DNA from: UBA1858 sp963976865
GTDB lineage: Bacteria; Pseudomonadota; Gammaproteobacteria; UBA4575
Length of the DNA stretch: 64,000 nt
Assembly (NCBI GenBank): GCA_963976865.1
Contig: CAXBLY010000001.1
Coordinates: 620,001 to 684,000, forward strand
Direction of reading: 5' to 3'
A program made the translations under genes and the position numbers. Numbering within the stretch: the stretch's first letter is position 1; every line of letters begins with the position of its first letter. The notes below the pieces were generated by a model, which ran no database searches, was not told the origin of the DNA, and was given only the letters and a program-made list of their open reading frames with translations. Of the stretch, positions 52,755 through 61,253 are shown one piece after another.

Positions 52755-53372
52755 TCACATGTGGCTTAGAAAAGCGGGGAATTTACTGGCGAGTTCACGT
52801 AATGCCTGGCCACGATGACTGAGACTGTTCTTAACGTCAGGAGACAGTTCGGCGGATGTACAAGAGTGGGAGGGGACAAAAAACAGTGGATCATAACCAA
52901 AACCATTAATGCCAGATTGCTGTTCCACAATAATGCCTTCCCAGGTTCCACTGCAAATGAGCGGAGTGGGATCTTTGGCGTGGCGCATTAACACGAGTAC
53001 GCACTGGAAGCGGGCAGTTCTTTTGTCTTTGGGCACATCTTTTAATTCATTCAATAAGCGATCATTATTGGCCTGATTATTACAGGGTTGCCCTGCGTAA
53101 CGTGCAGAGTAAATGCCGGGTGCTCCTTGCAGATAATCCACTTCTATCCCGGAATCATCTGCCAGTGCCATTAAGCCAGTTTGCTCGCATGCATGGCGTG
53201 CTTTAATTAATGCATTTTCAACAAATGTTAAGCCAGTCTCATCAGCGTCACTGATATTCCACTCTGACTGAGGGGCAAGGTCATAAGGCTGATTCTTGAA
53301 AATAGCCTGGATCTCACGCAGTTTGCCCTGATTACTACTGGCTAAAACAATTTTATGTTGATCACTGCTCAT
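52755..53372 (-). CDS. rdgB: XTP/dITP diphosphatase (RdgB/HAM1)
   Basis: This house-cleaning pyrophosphatase hydrolyses ITP and XTP. The N-terminal VLASSNQGKLREI, the FVENALIKARHA segment, DDSGIEVDYL and the C-terminal SHRGQALREL are family motifs. I start at the ATG at 53370-53372, which overlaps the rph stop as ATGA. A start three codons earlier is possible. The length is 205 residues. Confidence 0.95.
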   Translation of the reverse strand: MSSDQHKIVLASSNQGKLREIQAIFKNQPYDLAPQSEWNISDADETGLTFVENALIKARHACEQTGLMALADDSGIEVDYLQGAPGIYSARYAGQPCNNQANNDRLLNELKDVPKDKRTARFQCVLVLMRHAKDPTPLICSGTWEGIIVEQQSGINGFGYDPLFFVPSHSCTSAELSPDVKNSLSHRGQALRELASKFPAFLSHM

Positions 53373-54082
53373 GCAAGGCACAGTTTCTGTTTTTCAATGA
53401 TCGAATTGATCCCTGCTTTGCCGAGTGCCAGCATTTGCTGTAATTCCTGATCATCAAAGCAGTGGCCTTCTGCTGTTCCCTGCACCTCTATGAATTTTTG
53501 CTGTTCTGTCATAACAAGATTCATATCAGTATCAGCATTGGAGTCTTCAGCGTAGTCAAGATCCAGAACCGGGTTTTGTTCAAATATACCTACCGAGACT
53601 GACGCCACAAACCACTGCACAGGGTTTTGTTTAATGGCACCAGCATTCACCAGCGACTGAATAGCGTCATAAAGAGCAACAAATCCCCCGCTAATAGAGG
53701 CTGTGCGGGTACCGCCATCAGCTTGTATGACATCGCAATCGACAGTAATGGTATTTTCACCTAACAGGCGCATATCAACAGCGGCACGCAGGGAGCGACC
53801 AATCAGGCGCTGAATCTCCTGTGTGCGACCACCCTGTTTGCCCTGAGTAGATTCACGGCGCATGCGTGAGCCGGTAGAACGTGGCAACATGCCATATTCT
53901 GCAGTGATCCAGCCTTTACCCTGATTTCTCATCCAGGGTGGGACATTAGGTTCAATAGAGGCATTGCATAATACTTTGGTGTCACCAAACTCAACCAGTA
54001 CTGATCCTTCTGCATGCTTGGTATAGTTGCGTGTAAATTGAATGTCACGCAGTTGTTCCGGGGTACGGCCACTAGGTCGCAT
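53369..54082 (-). CDS. rph: Ribonuclease PH
   Basis: This phosphorolytic 3'-5' exoribonuclease trims tRNA ends. It begins MRPSGRTPEQLRDIQF, the canonical start, at 54082, with GGAG six bases upstream. Earlier in-frame ATGs would add 4 to 58 residues with no family support. The motifs ADGGTRTASISGG and RSLRAAVDM are present. The length of 237 residues is normal. It is divergent from yicC, a common pairing. Confidence 0.96.
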   Translation of the reverse strand: MRPSGRTPEQLRDIQFTRNYTKHAEGSVLVEFGDTKVLCNASIEPNVPPWMRNQGKGWITAEYGMLPRSTGSRMRRESTQGKQGGRTQEIQRLIGRSLRAAVDMRLLGENTITVDCDVIQADGGTRTASISGGFVALYDAIQSLVNAGAIKQNPVQWFVASVSVGIFEQNPVLDLDYAEDSNADTDMNLVMTEQQKFIEVQGTAEGHCFDDQELQQMLALGKAGINSIIEKQKLCLA

Positions 54083-54169
54083 AGATTTCTCCATATTGTC
54101 GAAGGCGCGCATTATACGAGATTTAGTTGAGCTCGAAAGAATTATTGAAAAGAATTTTAAGGAGATAGC

Positions 54170-55036
54170 ATGCTTAAAAGTATGACCGCGTTTGCGCGTG
54201 TCGAAGAAAATCACCCTATAGGGAGCTTTGTCTGGGAGATTCGTTCGATTAATCACCGTTATCTGGAGGTTGGTTTTCGCCTGCCGGAAGAGCTCAGGTC
54301 TTCTGAATTTGATTTGCGTAAACAGGTGCAGAATTTATTGAGCCGGGGAAAAGTAGACTGCACGTTTCGCTTAAAAACGACAGCAGCTTCCGATGTGAAT
54401 TTAAGTATTAATGAAACTTTGCTGGATAGATTGCTTGAGCAAACACAAATTCTGCGCAACAAGGCTCCAGAAATTACCAGTCCCAATGCGATAGAATTAC
54501 TGTCATGGCCGGGTGTGACCGAGCAGGCGCAAATAGATCAGGCCGAGCTGGTGAAAACAGCCAGACAATTATTTGATCAGGCAATCAGATCACTAATCGA
54601 GAGTCGAAAGATGGAAGGTGATCGCATGCGTGAGTTAATTGCACAACGCGGTACACAGTTAAAACGATTAGTTGAAACCGTGCGTGAACGCCGACCAGAA
54701 GTTTTATCCGCGATCAGAACAAAGCTGATGACGCGCATCGAAGACATGAACGTGGATATGGACACAAATCGATTCGAGCAGGAATTAGTGATGATTGCAC
54801 AAAAGCTGGATGTCGATGAGGAACTGGATCGACTGGATAGTCACTTGACAGAACTGGAAGATGTACTGGCCAGTGATAAACCTGTTGGGCGCAGACTGGA
54901 TTTTCTTATGCAGGAACTAAACAGAGAAGCAAATACGCTCAGTTCGAAATCCGCAGATATTGTCACAACACAAGCAGCGGTAGATATGAAAGTGAATATT
55001 GAACAGATGCGTGAGCAGGTACAAAACATAGAATAA
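54170..55036 (+). CDS. yicC: YicC family endoribonuclease
   Basis: This 288-residue YicC/YloC family protein, recently shown to be an RNase in E. coli and Bacillus, opens MLKSMTAFARVE and ends with the DUF1732 region (LDFLMQELNREANTLSSKSAD). AAGGAG precedes the ATG. It is divergent from rph. Confidence 0.94.
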   Translation: MLKSMTAFARVEENHPIGSFVWEIRSINHRYLEVGFRLPEELRSSEFDLRKQVQNLLSRGKVDCTFRLKTTAASDVNLSINETLLDRLLEQTQILRNKAPEITSPNAIELLSWPGVTEQAQIDQAELVKTARQLFDQAIRSLIESRKMEGDRMRELIAQRGTQLKRLVETVRERRPEVLSAIRTKLMTRIEDMNVDMDTNRFEQELVMIAQKLDVDEELDRLDSHLTELEDVLASDKPVGRRLDFLMQELNREANTLSSKSADIVTTQAAVDMKVNIEQMREQVQNIE

Positions 55037-55064
55037 CTTGAGACGGGTTTCAGGAAGACTAGGT

Positions 55065-55547
55065 ATGGATTTAAAAATATTTTGCACGGGTGGTACTTTC
55101 GACAAAGTATATTACGATGCTCTAAGTGATTATCAAATTGGTGAGCCGCAGGTTGAATGGATACTGAAACAGGCGGGTGTCAATTTTTCTTATGAGATTG
55201 AAAGTATACTTAAGAAAGATAGCCTGGAAATTACTGATGAAGACAGGGAACACATTGTTGCCAAGGTCAAGGCTGAGTCATGCAATAAAATCGTGATAAC
55301 ACATGGTACGGACACAATGGTGGAAACTGCGCAGGCTTTAAAGGCTGTTGGTGACAAGACAGTAGTGTTGGTAGGTGCCATGCTGCCAGCAAGGTTTAAA
55401 GATAGCGATGCGACATACAATGTTGGTTTTGCAACTTCAGCAGCTAGCGTATTGTCAGCTGGTATTTATATCGCAATGAACGGCCAGTTATTTAATGCTG
55501 ATGAGGTGAAGAAGAATCGTGATGCGGGGCGCTTTGAGAGTAAATAA
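55065..55547 (+). CDS. Single-domain asparaginase homologue
   Basis: This protein of 160 residues matches only the N-terminal domain of type I/II L-asparaginases, which are about 330 residues. The first catalytic threonine is T11 in CTGGTFDK, the second pair T82-D83 is in THGTDTMVE, and a lysine (149 or 150) in ADEVKKN aligns with the active-site lysine. The C-terminal domain, which completes the active site across the dimer, is absent. The start at 55065 has GGAAG upstream. Activity is uncertain. Confidence 0.8.
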   Translation: MDLKIFCTGGTFDKVYYDALSDYQIGEPQVEWILKQAGVNFSYEIESILKKDSLEITDEDREHIVAKVKAESCNKIVITHGTDTMVETAQALKAVGDKTVVLVGAMLPARFKDSDATYNVGFATSAASVLSAGIYIAMNGQLFNADEVKKNRDAGRFESK

Positions 55548-55572
55548 ATCTGGTCTGTAGTGCTTGCCAGGA

Positions 55573-55600
55573 CTTGAAATACAGATTATCGACACCATAT
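55573..55600 (+). promoter_or_regulatory. Sigma-32-like promoter P1 of hsp20
   Basis: CTTGAAA (55573-55579, perfect -35) and CACCATAT (55593-55600, one mismatch to CCCCATNT) are separated by 13 bases. This is the distal of two tandem heat-shock promoters. Confidence 0.75.
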
Positions 55601-55619
55601 TTAATGCATATAGACAGGG

Positions 55620-55648
55620 CTTGAATTGTTAAATTGATAGCCCAATAT
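55620..55648 (+). promoter_or_regulatory. Sigma-32-like promoter P2 of hsp20
   Basis: CTTGAAT (55620-55626) and CCCAATAT (55641-55648) are 14 bases apart, each one mismatch from the heat-shock consensus. The leader to the hsp20 ATG would be about 25 bases. Confidence 0.65.
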
Positions 55649-55679
55649 ATCAATTAGGCAATAAATTTTGGAGGTAGTT

Positions 55680-56102
55680 ATGTTAGCAAGAATGAATGTA
55701 AAACCAGTGAGCCTTTGGCGTGAATTTAACGATATGGAGAACTGGCTATCGGCAGCAAATGGACAGTTGGAAACAGCGTCAGGCTGGGTACCAACAGTGG
55801 ATGTGATTGAGCAGCAAGATCACTATGTGCTGAAAGCAGATCTTCCAGGTATTGATCGCGATAACATCGAAATTATTTTTGAAGATGGTGCGCTAACGCT
55901 GAAAGGTGAACGAAACGAAAGTGTTGACAGCAATCATGATGGATATAAGCGTATTGAAAGAACTTACGGAAGATTCCAGAGAACTTTTAGTATGCCGGAT
56001 AATATCGACGCTGATGCTATTACTGCCAAATGTGAACACGGTGTGCTGGAAGTGCGTGTTCCCAAGCAGGAAAGAGCACAAAAGAAAATTGAAGTACAGT
56101 AA
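55680..56102 (+). CDS. Hsp20/alpha-crystallin small heat-shock protein
   Basis: This ATP-independent holdase chaperone has 140 residues. A short N-terminal arm with WREFNDMENWL is followed by the alpha-crystallin domain (about 38-130, with LKADLPGIDRDNIEI and the conserved GVLEVRVPK) and a short tail. The ATG at 55680 has GGAGG upstream. A TTG four codons earlier is less likely. It heads a stress block with cbpA and degP. Confidence 0.93.
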   Translation: MLARMNVKPVSLWREFNDMENWLSAANGQLETASGWVPTVDVIEQQDHYVLKADLPGIDRDNIEIIFEDGALTLKGERNESVDSNHDGYKRIERTYGRFQRTFSMPDNIDADAITAKCEHGVLEVRVPKQERAQKKIEVQ

Positions 56103-56168
56103 TTGCATCGTGGTGACTATCTAATGATTGCATAACAGGCGATTATCATTTGAGCGTAACTTGGAGAA

Positions 56169-56200
56169 CAAAGGCGCCGCGTTAATTCGCGGCGCCTTTG
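56169..56200 (+). terminator. Perfect 13-bp hairpin between hsp20 and cbpA
   Basis: CAAAGGCGCCGCG (56169-56181) pairs perfectly with CGCGGCGCCTTTG (56188-56200) around TTAATT. No U-run follows, and it ends 19 bases before the cbpA start. It could act as a partial terminator, a processing signal or a translation control element for cbpA. Confidence 0.6.
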
Positions 56201-56219
56201 GTTGGAATATTAATAAAGT

Positions 56220-57128
56220 ATGGAATATAAAGACTACTATAAAATTCTTGATGTAGAGCGAGATGCAAGTGAGGCTGAGATTAAAAAGTCTTACCGTCGT
56301 CTTGCGCGCAAGTATCATCCGGATGTGAGCAAAGAGCCAGATGCAGAAAAACGATTCAAGGAATTGGGTGAGGCTTATGAGGTACTTAAAGATGCAAAAA
56401 AACGTCAGTCATATGATCTGCTAGGTGCCAACTGGAAAGCCGGACAGGATTTTAATCCACCCCCTGGATGGGATGGGGCGGGATTTGGTGGCTTTGGCGG
56501 TCATGCGGGCGGTTTTAATAACGCCAGTGGGTTTAGTGACTTTTTTGAAAGCATGTTTGGTGCGGATTTTTCCCAATCCGCTGGTGGTGGTCATCGCGCG
56601 TTCAGACAGGCAGGACAGGATCAGACTGCAAAAATCGATGTTTCTATTCGGGATGCATTCAATGGCGCGAGCAGAACTATCCGATTAAGTGATGGCAAGT
56701 CTTTGCAGGTTAAAATACCGAAAGGCATCACAACCGGTAAAAAAATTCGCCTTGGCGGCCAGGGTTCCCCGGGTATTAATGGTGGCGCGAATGGCGATCT
56801 GTACCTGGAAGTGACTGTCGTCAATGATGCTGAATTTGAACTTAAAGGCAAAGATGTTTATGTGAATGTGAATATCGCACCATGGGAAGCGGCATTAGGT
56901 GAAAAAATACCTGTTAGAACACTGGATGGGCAGGTAGAAATTAAAGTGCCGGCAAACTCAAAAAGTGGTCGCAAGATGCGTCTGGCGGGAAAAGGTTTAC
57001 CGGGCAATCCTGCGGGAGACTTATATGTACGTTTAGTCATCTCTACGCCGCCAGCCGACAGCGATGATCAAAAAGAATTTTATCAGCAAATGAAATCCAG
57101 ATTTTCATTTGATCCGCGGGCAAAATAA
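56220..57128 (+). CDS. cbpA: DnaJ-type co-chaperone CbpA
   Basis: This class B J-domain protein stimulates DnaK. The J domain at 4-69 has HPD at 33-35. A Gly/Phe-rich linker (about 80-125) and the C-terminal substrate-binding domain follow, without the zinc-finger repeats of DnaJ. The length of 302 residues is close to CbpA (306). It lies between hsp20 and degP on the same strand. Confidence 0.93.
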   Translation: MEYKDYYKILDVERDASEAEIKKSYRRLARKYHPDVSKEPDAEKRFKELGEAYEVLKDAKKRQSYDLLGANWKAGQDFNPPPGWDGAGFGGFGGHAGGFNNASGFSDFFESMFGADFSQSAGGGHRAFRQAGQDQTAKIDVSIRDAFNGASRTIRLSDGKSLQVKIPKGITTGKKIRLGGQGSPGINGGANGDLYLEVTVVNDAEFELKGKDVYVNVNIAPWEAALGEKIPVRTLDGQVEIKVPANSKSGRKMRLAGKGLPGNPAGDLYVRLVISTPPADSDDQKEFYQQMKSRFSFDPRAK

Positions 57129-57139
57129 GGTATTTACAG

Positions 57140-57167
57140 GGAACTGAACAAAAATATTTAACTCAAA
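57140..57167 (+). promoter_or_regulatory. RpoE/AlgU-like promoter for degP
   Basis: GGAACT (57140-57145) and TCAAA (57163-57167) are 17 bases apart and fit the RpoE consensus well. The inferred start is about 25 bases before degP. The E. coli degP and Pseudomonas mucD genes are RpoE/AlgU targets. Confidence 0.65.
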
Positions 57168-57200
57168 AAAATCTAGAGAGATCACGGTAACGAAACTGAT

Positions 57201-58583
57201 ATGGATAATAAAATAACAAAATTTCTGTTGACCTGTCTGGCTGTCTTCATTGGTTTTTCAGGTATGTCAAACATTGCTCAGGCTGCTGGATTGCCACTGA
57301 GTGTTGGAGATGAGGCGCTGCCAACCTTGGCACCAATGCTGGAGAAGGTGACACCCAGTGTTGTCAATATTGCAACCACAGGTACCATCGTTCAGCAAAG
57401 CCCATTATATAACGATCCATTCTTCAGAAGATTTTTTGATATACCGATGCAAAAGCGTGAGCGAAAACGCACGGGACTAGGCTCGGGTGTCATTCTGGAC
57501 GCCGAAGAAGGTTACATCGTGACGAATAATCATGTCATTGAAAAAGCTGATGACATAGTGGTTACCCTGAATGACGGAAGAAAGCTGGCAGCAACGATTG
57601 TCGGAAGAGACCCGGGTGCGGATGTCGCCATTATTCAGGTGGAAGCTAAGAACCTGACAGAGATAAAAACGGCTAACTCGAACAATTTGCGAGTGGGTGA
57701 TTTTGTCGTGGCAATTGGTAATCCATTTGGCCTCGGTCAAACAGTAACATCTGGCATTGTCAGTGCGCTTGGTCGTAGTGGTCTGGGGATCGAGTCTTAT
57801 GAAGATTTTATACAAACAGATGCCTCCATTAATCCGGGAAACTCAGGTGGCGCGCTGGTGAATTTACGCGGTGAATTAGTCGGAATTAATACGGCTATTG
57901 TTGGGCCAAATGGTGGCAGCGTGGGCATTGGATTTGCTATTCCCGTAAATATGGCAAAGCAGATAATTACGCAACTTATTGAGCACGGTGAAGTGAAGCG
58001 AGGGCGCCTTGGGTTTACTGCGCAGGACTTAACGCCTGAACTGGCAGAAGCTTTTGATATCGATCAGCATCGGGGTGTAGTGGTTGCCAGGGTTGAAGTC
58101 GACTCGGCCGCTGAAAAAGCGGGAATGCGTGCGGGCGATGTGATTGTATCCGTGAATGGTGAGCCAGTAGATGATTCTGCAGATGTGCGCAATATAATTG
58201 GCCTGATCCGTGTCGGGACGAAAATAAAAATTGATATCATTCGCGATGGCAAGAAGAAGCACCTGATTGCAAAGATTGCGGAAAAGATATCAAAATCCAT
58301 TGCTGGCAAAAAAATATCCAGCAAACTGGAAGGGGCGGAATTAACCATGACGGAAGTTGAACACCGTAATGGTGAAGCAGCGCAAGTGATATTAATTTCA
58401 AAACTGGAACCGGGTAGCCCGGCATCAAACTCGGGGTTGCGGGGTAACGATATTATACTGTCGGTGAACAAACGTCCGGTGAGTACCTTTGAAGAAATGG
58501 AGCAGGCGATCAAAGTAGAATCGCGCGGTCTGTTATTAAATGTTCAGCGAGGTAATCGTGGACTCTTTATTCTGATTAGATAA
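57201..58583 (+). CDS. degP: Periplasmic serine protease DegP/DegQ (MucD-like)
   Basis: This envelope quality-control protease and chaperone has 460 residues. A signal peptide (about 1-28) is followed by a trypsin-like domain with the triad H111 (TNNHVIE), D141 (GADVAII) and S215 (NPGNSGGALV), then two PDZ domains (about 260-350 and 375-455). The short LA loop resembles DegQ/MucD more than E. coli DegP. It follows cbpA by 72 bases and has its own RpoE-like promoter. Confidence 0.94.
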   Translation: MDNKITKFLLTCLAVFIGFSGMSNIAQAAGLPLSVGDEALPTLAPMLEKVTPSVVNIATTGTIVQQSPLYNDPFFRRFFDIPMQKRERKRTGLGSGVILDAEEGYIVTNNHVIEKADDIVVTLNDGRKLAATIVGRDPGADVAIIQVEAKNLTEIKTANSNNLRVGDFVVAIGNPFGLGQTVTSGIVSALGRSGLGIESYEDFIQTDASINPGNSGGALVNLRGELVGINTAIVGPNGGSVGIGFAIPVNMAKQIITQLIEHGEVKRGRLGFTAQDLTPELAEAFDIDQHRGVVVARVEVDSAAEKAGMRAGDVIVSVNGEPVDDSADVRNIIGLIRVGTKIKIDIIRDGKKKHLIAKIAEKISKSIAGKKISSKLEGAELTMTEVEHRNGEAAQVILISKLEPGSPASNSGLRGNDIILSVNKRPVSTFEEMEQAIKVESRGLLLNVQRGNRGLFILIR

Positions 58584-58590
58584 AGAGTCA

Positions 58591-58824
58591 TCACCCTCCC
58601 GTGACGGGAGGGAAAAATGCCACCTCATCCCCATCCTGAACCTGGTCACTGAAGCTGACGTATTCCTGATTGACTGCTACCAGCATGTTTGTCGGCACGT
58701 CCGGTTGATTCGTGCTTAGATCCCACACATCATTAACGGTTAAATCGGGCTGAAAATTTAACGCCACTTCGCTGACACCGAGTTGCTCTCGTAAACTGGC
58801 AAAAAATCGTACACTAATTGTCAT
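58591..58824 (-). CDS. moaD: Molybdopterin synthase small subunit MoaD
   Basis: This ubiquitin-like sulfur carrier donates sulfur to precursor Z. The 77-residue protein begins MTISVRFFASLREQLG and ends in the required Gly-Gly (PPVTGG). Its stop is seven bases from the degP stop on the other strand. It is divergent from moaC. The large subunit gene moaE, usually next to moaD, is not in the window. Confidence 0.93.
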   Translation of the reverse strand: MTISVRFFASLREQLGVSEVALNFQPDLTVNDVWDLSTNQPDVPTNMLVAVNQEYVSFSDQVQDGDEVAFFPPVTGG

Positions 58825-58893
58825 ATTGGAAATAATTCTGAACAGTGAGTTGGTGTATCATCGTACATAAATACTTTCTACGTAAATATTATC

Positions 58894-59370
58894 ATGTCTC
58901 AGTTAACTCATTTTAACACTTCAGGTGAAGCCCATATGGTCGATGTGGGCGAAAAGCCCCTAACTCAGCGAATTGCCGTAGCAGAAGGCCGCATTAATAT
59001 GAATGCGGATACGCTGGCACTGATTCAGCAAGGGGGTCATAAAAAGGGGGATGTGCTCGGCATTGCGAGAATTGCCGGCATTATGGCTGCAAAGAAAACA
59101 GCTGATCTAATACCCTTATGCCATCCATTGCAATTGTCGTCCGTGAAAGTGGATTTTACCTGTGATCCCGCAGTCAATGAGGTGCATTGTGCTGTCACCG
59201 TTAAAACAACCGGGCCAACAGGTGTGGAAATGGAAGCGCTGACCGCGGTGCAGATTGCTTTGTTAACTATTTACGATATGTGTAAAGCAGTTGATCGGGG
59301 CATGGCGATGTCAGGAATTCAGTTATTAGAGAAACAGGGCGGGAAGTCTGGCACCTGGACAAGAGACTAA
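58894..59370 (+). CDS. moaC: Cyclic pyranopterin monophosphate synthase MoaC
   Basis: This second enzyme of molybdenum cofactor synthesis works with MoaA to make precursor Z. The 158-residue protein has the conserved KKTADLIPLCHPL, VKTTGPTGVEMEALTA and YDMCKAVDRGM motifs. It lies 69 bases from the divergent moaD start. Confidence 0.97.
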   Translation: MSQLTHFNTSGEAHMVDVGEKPLTQRIAVAEGRINMNADTLALIQQGGHKKGDVLGIARIAGIMAAKKTADLIPLCHPLQLSSVKVDFTCDPAVNEVHCAVTVKTTGPTGVEMEALTAVQIALLTIYDMCKAVDRGMAMSGIQLLEKQGGKSGTWTRD

Positions 59371-59411
59371 CCCGTTTGCAAATCACTACATAAGGTTGAG
59401 GAGCCGTCACA

Positions 59412-61253
59412 ATGAAAATAATTAAATATCTCATTATTGCTATCGTTGTTCTGTTAGTTGTGTTTGTTGCCGGAGCAGCAATACTGGTGGCAACAGTGGA
59501 TCCCAATGATCATAAGGAAAGTATTGTTGCTGCTGTCAAAGACGCCACCGGACGGGATCTCAAACTGGAAGGTGATATCGGGTTTTCGTTTTTCCCTAAA
59601 CTGGGCGTAAAACTGGGTCAGGCGGAATTTAGCAATGCCAAAGGCTTTGGTAGTGAACCATTTGCCAGCGTGGATAAAGTGGGAGTCAGTGTTGATTTGC
59701 TAAGCCTGCTTAAAATGAAAGTTCAGGCGGACACCATTGAGCTGAAAGGCCTGAGAGTCAATCTGCAAAAAAACAAAAATGGCCAAACAAACTGGGATGA
59801 TCTCACAGCCAGCTCAGGTGATAAAAGCAGCGATGCTGCACCCTCAGGTGATGGTGCAGATATTGGTCTGGAAGTGGCTGGAATTCATATCACGGATTCA
59901 CAGGTTATTTATGATGATCGTCAGGCAGGCAACAAAATTACATTAAATCCAATTGAATTAAAGACAGGTTCTGTTGGCAGCGGCAAGCCTTCAAAAATAA
60001 GTGCGCAACTTGGTCTCGAACAGACTAATCCGCCTCTTATTGCCGAAGTGGATTTAAATACCAACGCGCGTTTGAATATCAGTACAGCGGTTTACCAGCT
60101 TGCCGATCTTGTTTTATCGGTCAACGCCAAAGGTGATACCTTGCCAAATGGTGAATTGAACTTACAGGTTAAGAGTGATGTAGAAGCCAATTTAAAGAGT
60201 GAGTCACTAAAACTTGATCCGGTTGATATTAGCCTGGCAGATGTTCTGCTGGACGGCAGCTTAAGTGTTAAATCATTTTCCAGACCAAACATAAAATTTG
60301 CGCTGCATTCAGATGAAATTGATTTGGCAAAATTAATTCCTGCGAGCGATAGTTCGGCTGCTTCTTCAAATGCAAATTCAGAAGCACAGGCAGATACTGA
60401 CGCAAAAATCGAATTGCCGGTCGATATGCTGAGATCATTGAAAATTGATGGTTCTCTCAAAGTCGGCAAGCTGCTGGCGTCTGGATTAACAATGACGGAT
60501 ATCAGTGCCAACATTAATGGCAATGGCGGAGTGATTAAGCTCAATCCATTGACGATGAATTTATATCAGGGTGTGTATACGGGAAGTGCAGGGTTAAACG
60601 TCAGTGAAAAAACACCCAAATACTCGGCCAGCAGTGATTTGAAAAACCTGGCCATTGCCGGTCTGATGGAAGACCTGTCTGAAGATGGCAAGTCGATCAT
60701 ACGCGGTAAAACAGAAATGGCATTTAATGTCACCACCTCAGGAGACCGTCCCTCGATTCTGACCAAGCGCCTCAATGGTAACGCCAGTTTCAAAGCGGCA
60801 GACGGTGCACTGCAAAGTGAGAAGCTTGCACAAAATGTTGAAAGAGTCATTGCGTTCCTGAAAGGCCGTGAACCAAAACCGGCAGGCGAAGAACTTGTGT
60901 TTGATTCACTGGCTGGCACATTTAATATTCAAAATGGTGTTGCTAAAAACGATGATCTTAAATTGATTACCCCTCTCATATATGTCGATGGTAAAGGTGA
61001 CATTGATATCGGCGAGTCTGATCTGGATTATGTGATGGCTGTTGGTGTATCTGATGAACCAGGGAAAGCCGCCATTCCGATTACCATTAAAGGACCATTT
61101 GACAAGCCAAAATATGGTGTAGATTTCAAAGCGGCCCTGAGTGAAAAGCAAAAGCAGGTTGTTGAAGAAAAGAAAGAAGAAATAAAAGAAAAAATTAACG
61201 ATAAAGTTAAAGACAAACTGGGTGATAAGCTAAAAGGCATCAAACTGTTTTAA
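59412..61253 (+). CDS. AsmA family protein
   Basis: This AsmA-like envelope protein has 613 residues. A single N-terminal membrane helix (about 5-27) anchors a long periplasmic beta-rich body with the AsmA N-terminal motif VDPNDHKESI and a C-terminal AsmA domain containing LRGxxExxFN-like segments (IIRGKTEMAFNVTTSG). The last 45 residues are a Lys/Glu-rich helix. AsmA-like proteins move phospholipids between membranes. It overlaps the next gene by one base and belongs to the asmA-mutY-yggX cluster. Confidence 0.9.
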   Translation: MKIIKYLIIAIVVLLVVFVAGAAILVATVDPNDHKESIVAAVKDATGRDLKLEGDIGFSFFPKLGVKLGQAEFSNAKGFGSEPFASVDKVGVSVDLLSLLKMKVQADTIELKGLRVNLQKNKNGQTNWDDLTASSGDKSSDAAPSGDGADIGLEVAGIHITDSQVIYDDRQAGNKITLNPIELKTGSVGSGKPSKISAQLGLEQTNPPLIAEVDLNTNARLNISTAVYQLADLVLSVNAKGDTLPNGELNLQVKSDVEANLKSESLKLDPVDISLADVLLDGSLSVKSFSRPNIKFALHSDEIDLAKLIPASDSSAASSNANSEAQADTDAKIELPVDMLRSLKIDGSLKVGKLLASGLTMTDISANINGNGGVIKLNPLTMNLYQGVYTGSAGLNVSEKTPKYSASSDLKNLAIAGLMEDLSEDGKSIIRGKTEMAFNVTTSGDRPSILTKRLNGNASFKAADGALQSEKLAQNVERVIAFLKGREPKPAGEELVFDSLAGTFNIQNGVAKNDDLKLITPLIYVDGKGDIDIGESDLDYVMAVGVSDEPGKAAIPITIKGPFDKPKYGVDFKAALSEKQKQVVEEKKEEIKEKINDKVKDKLGDKLKGIKLF

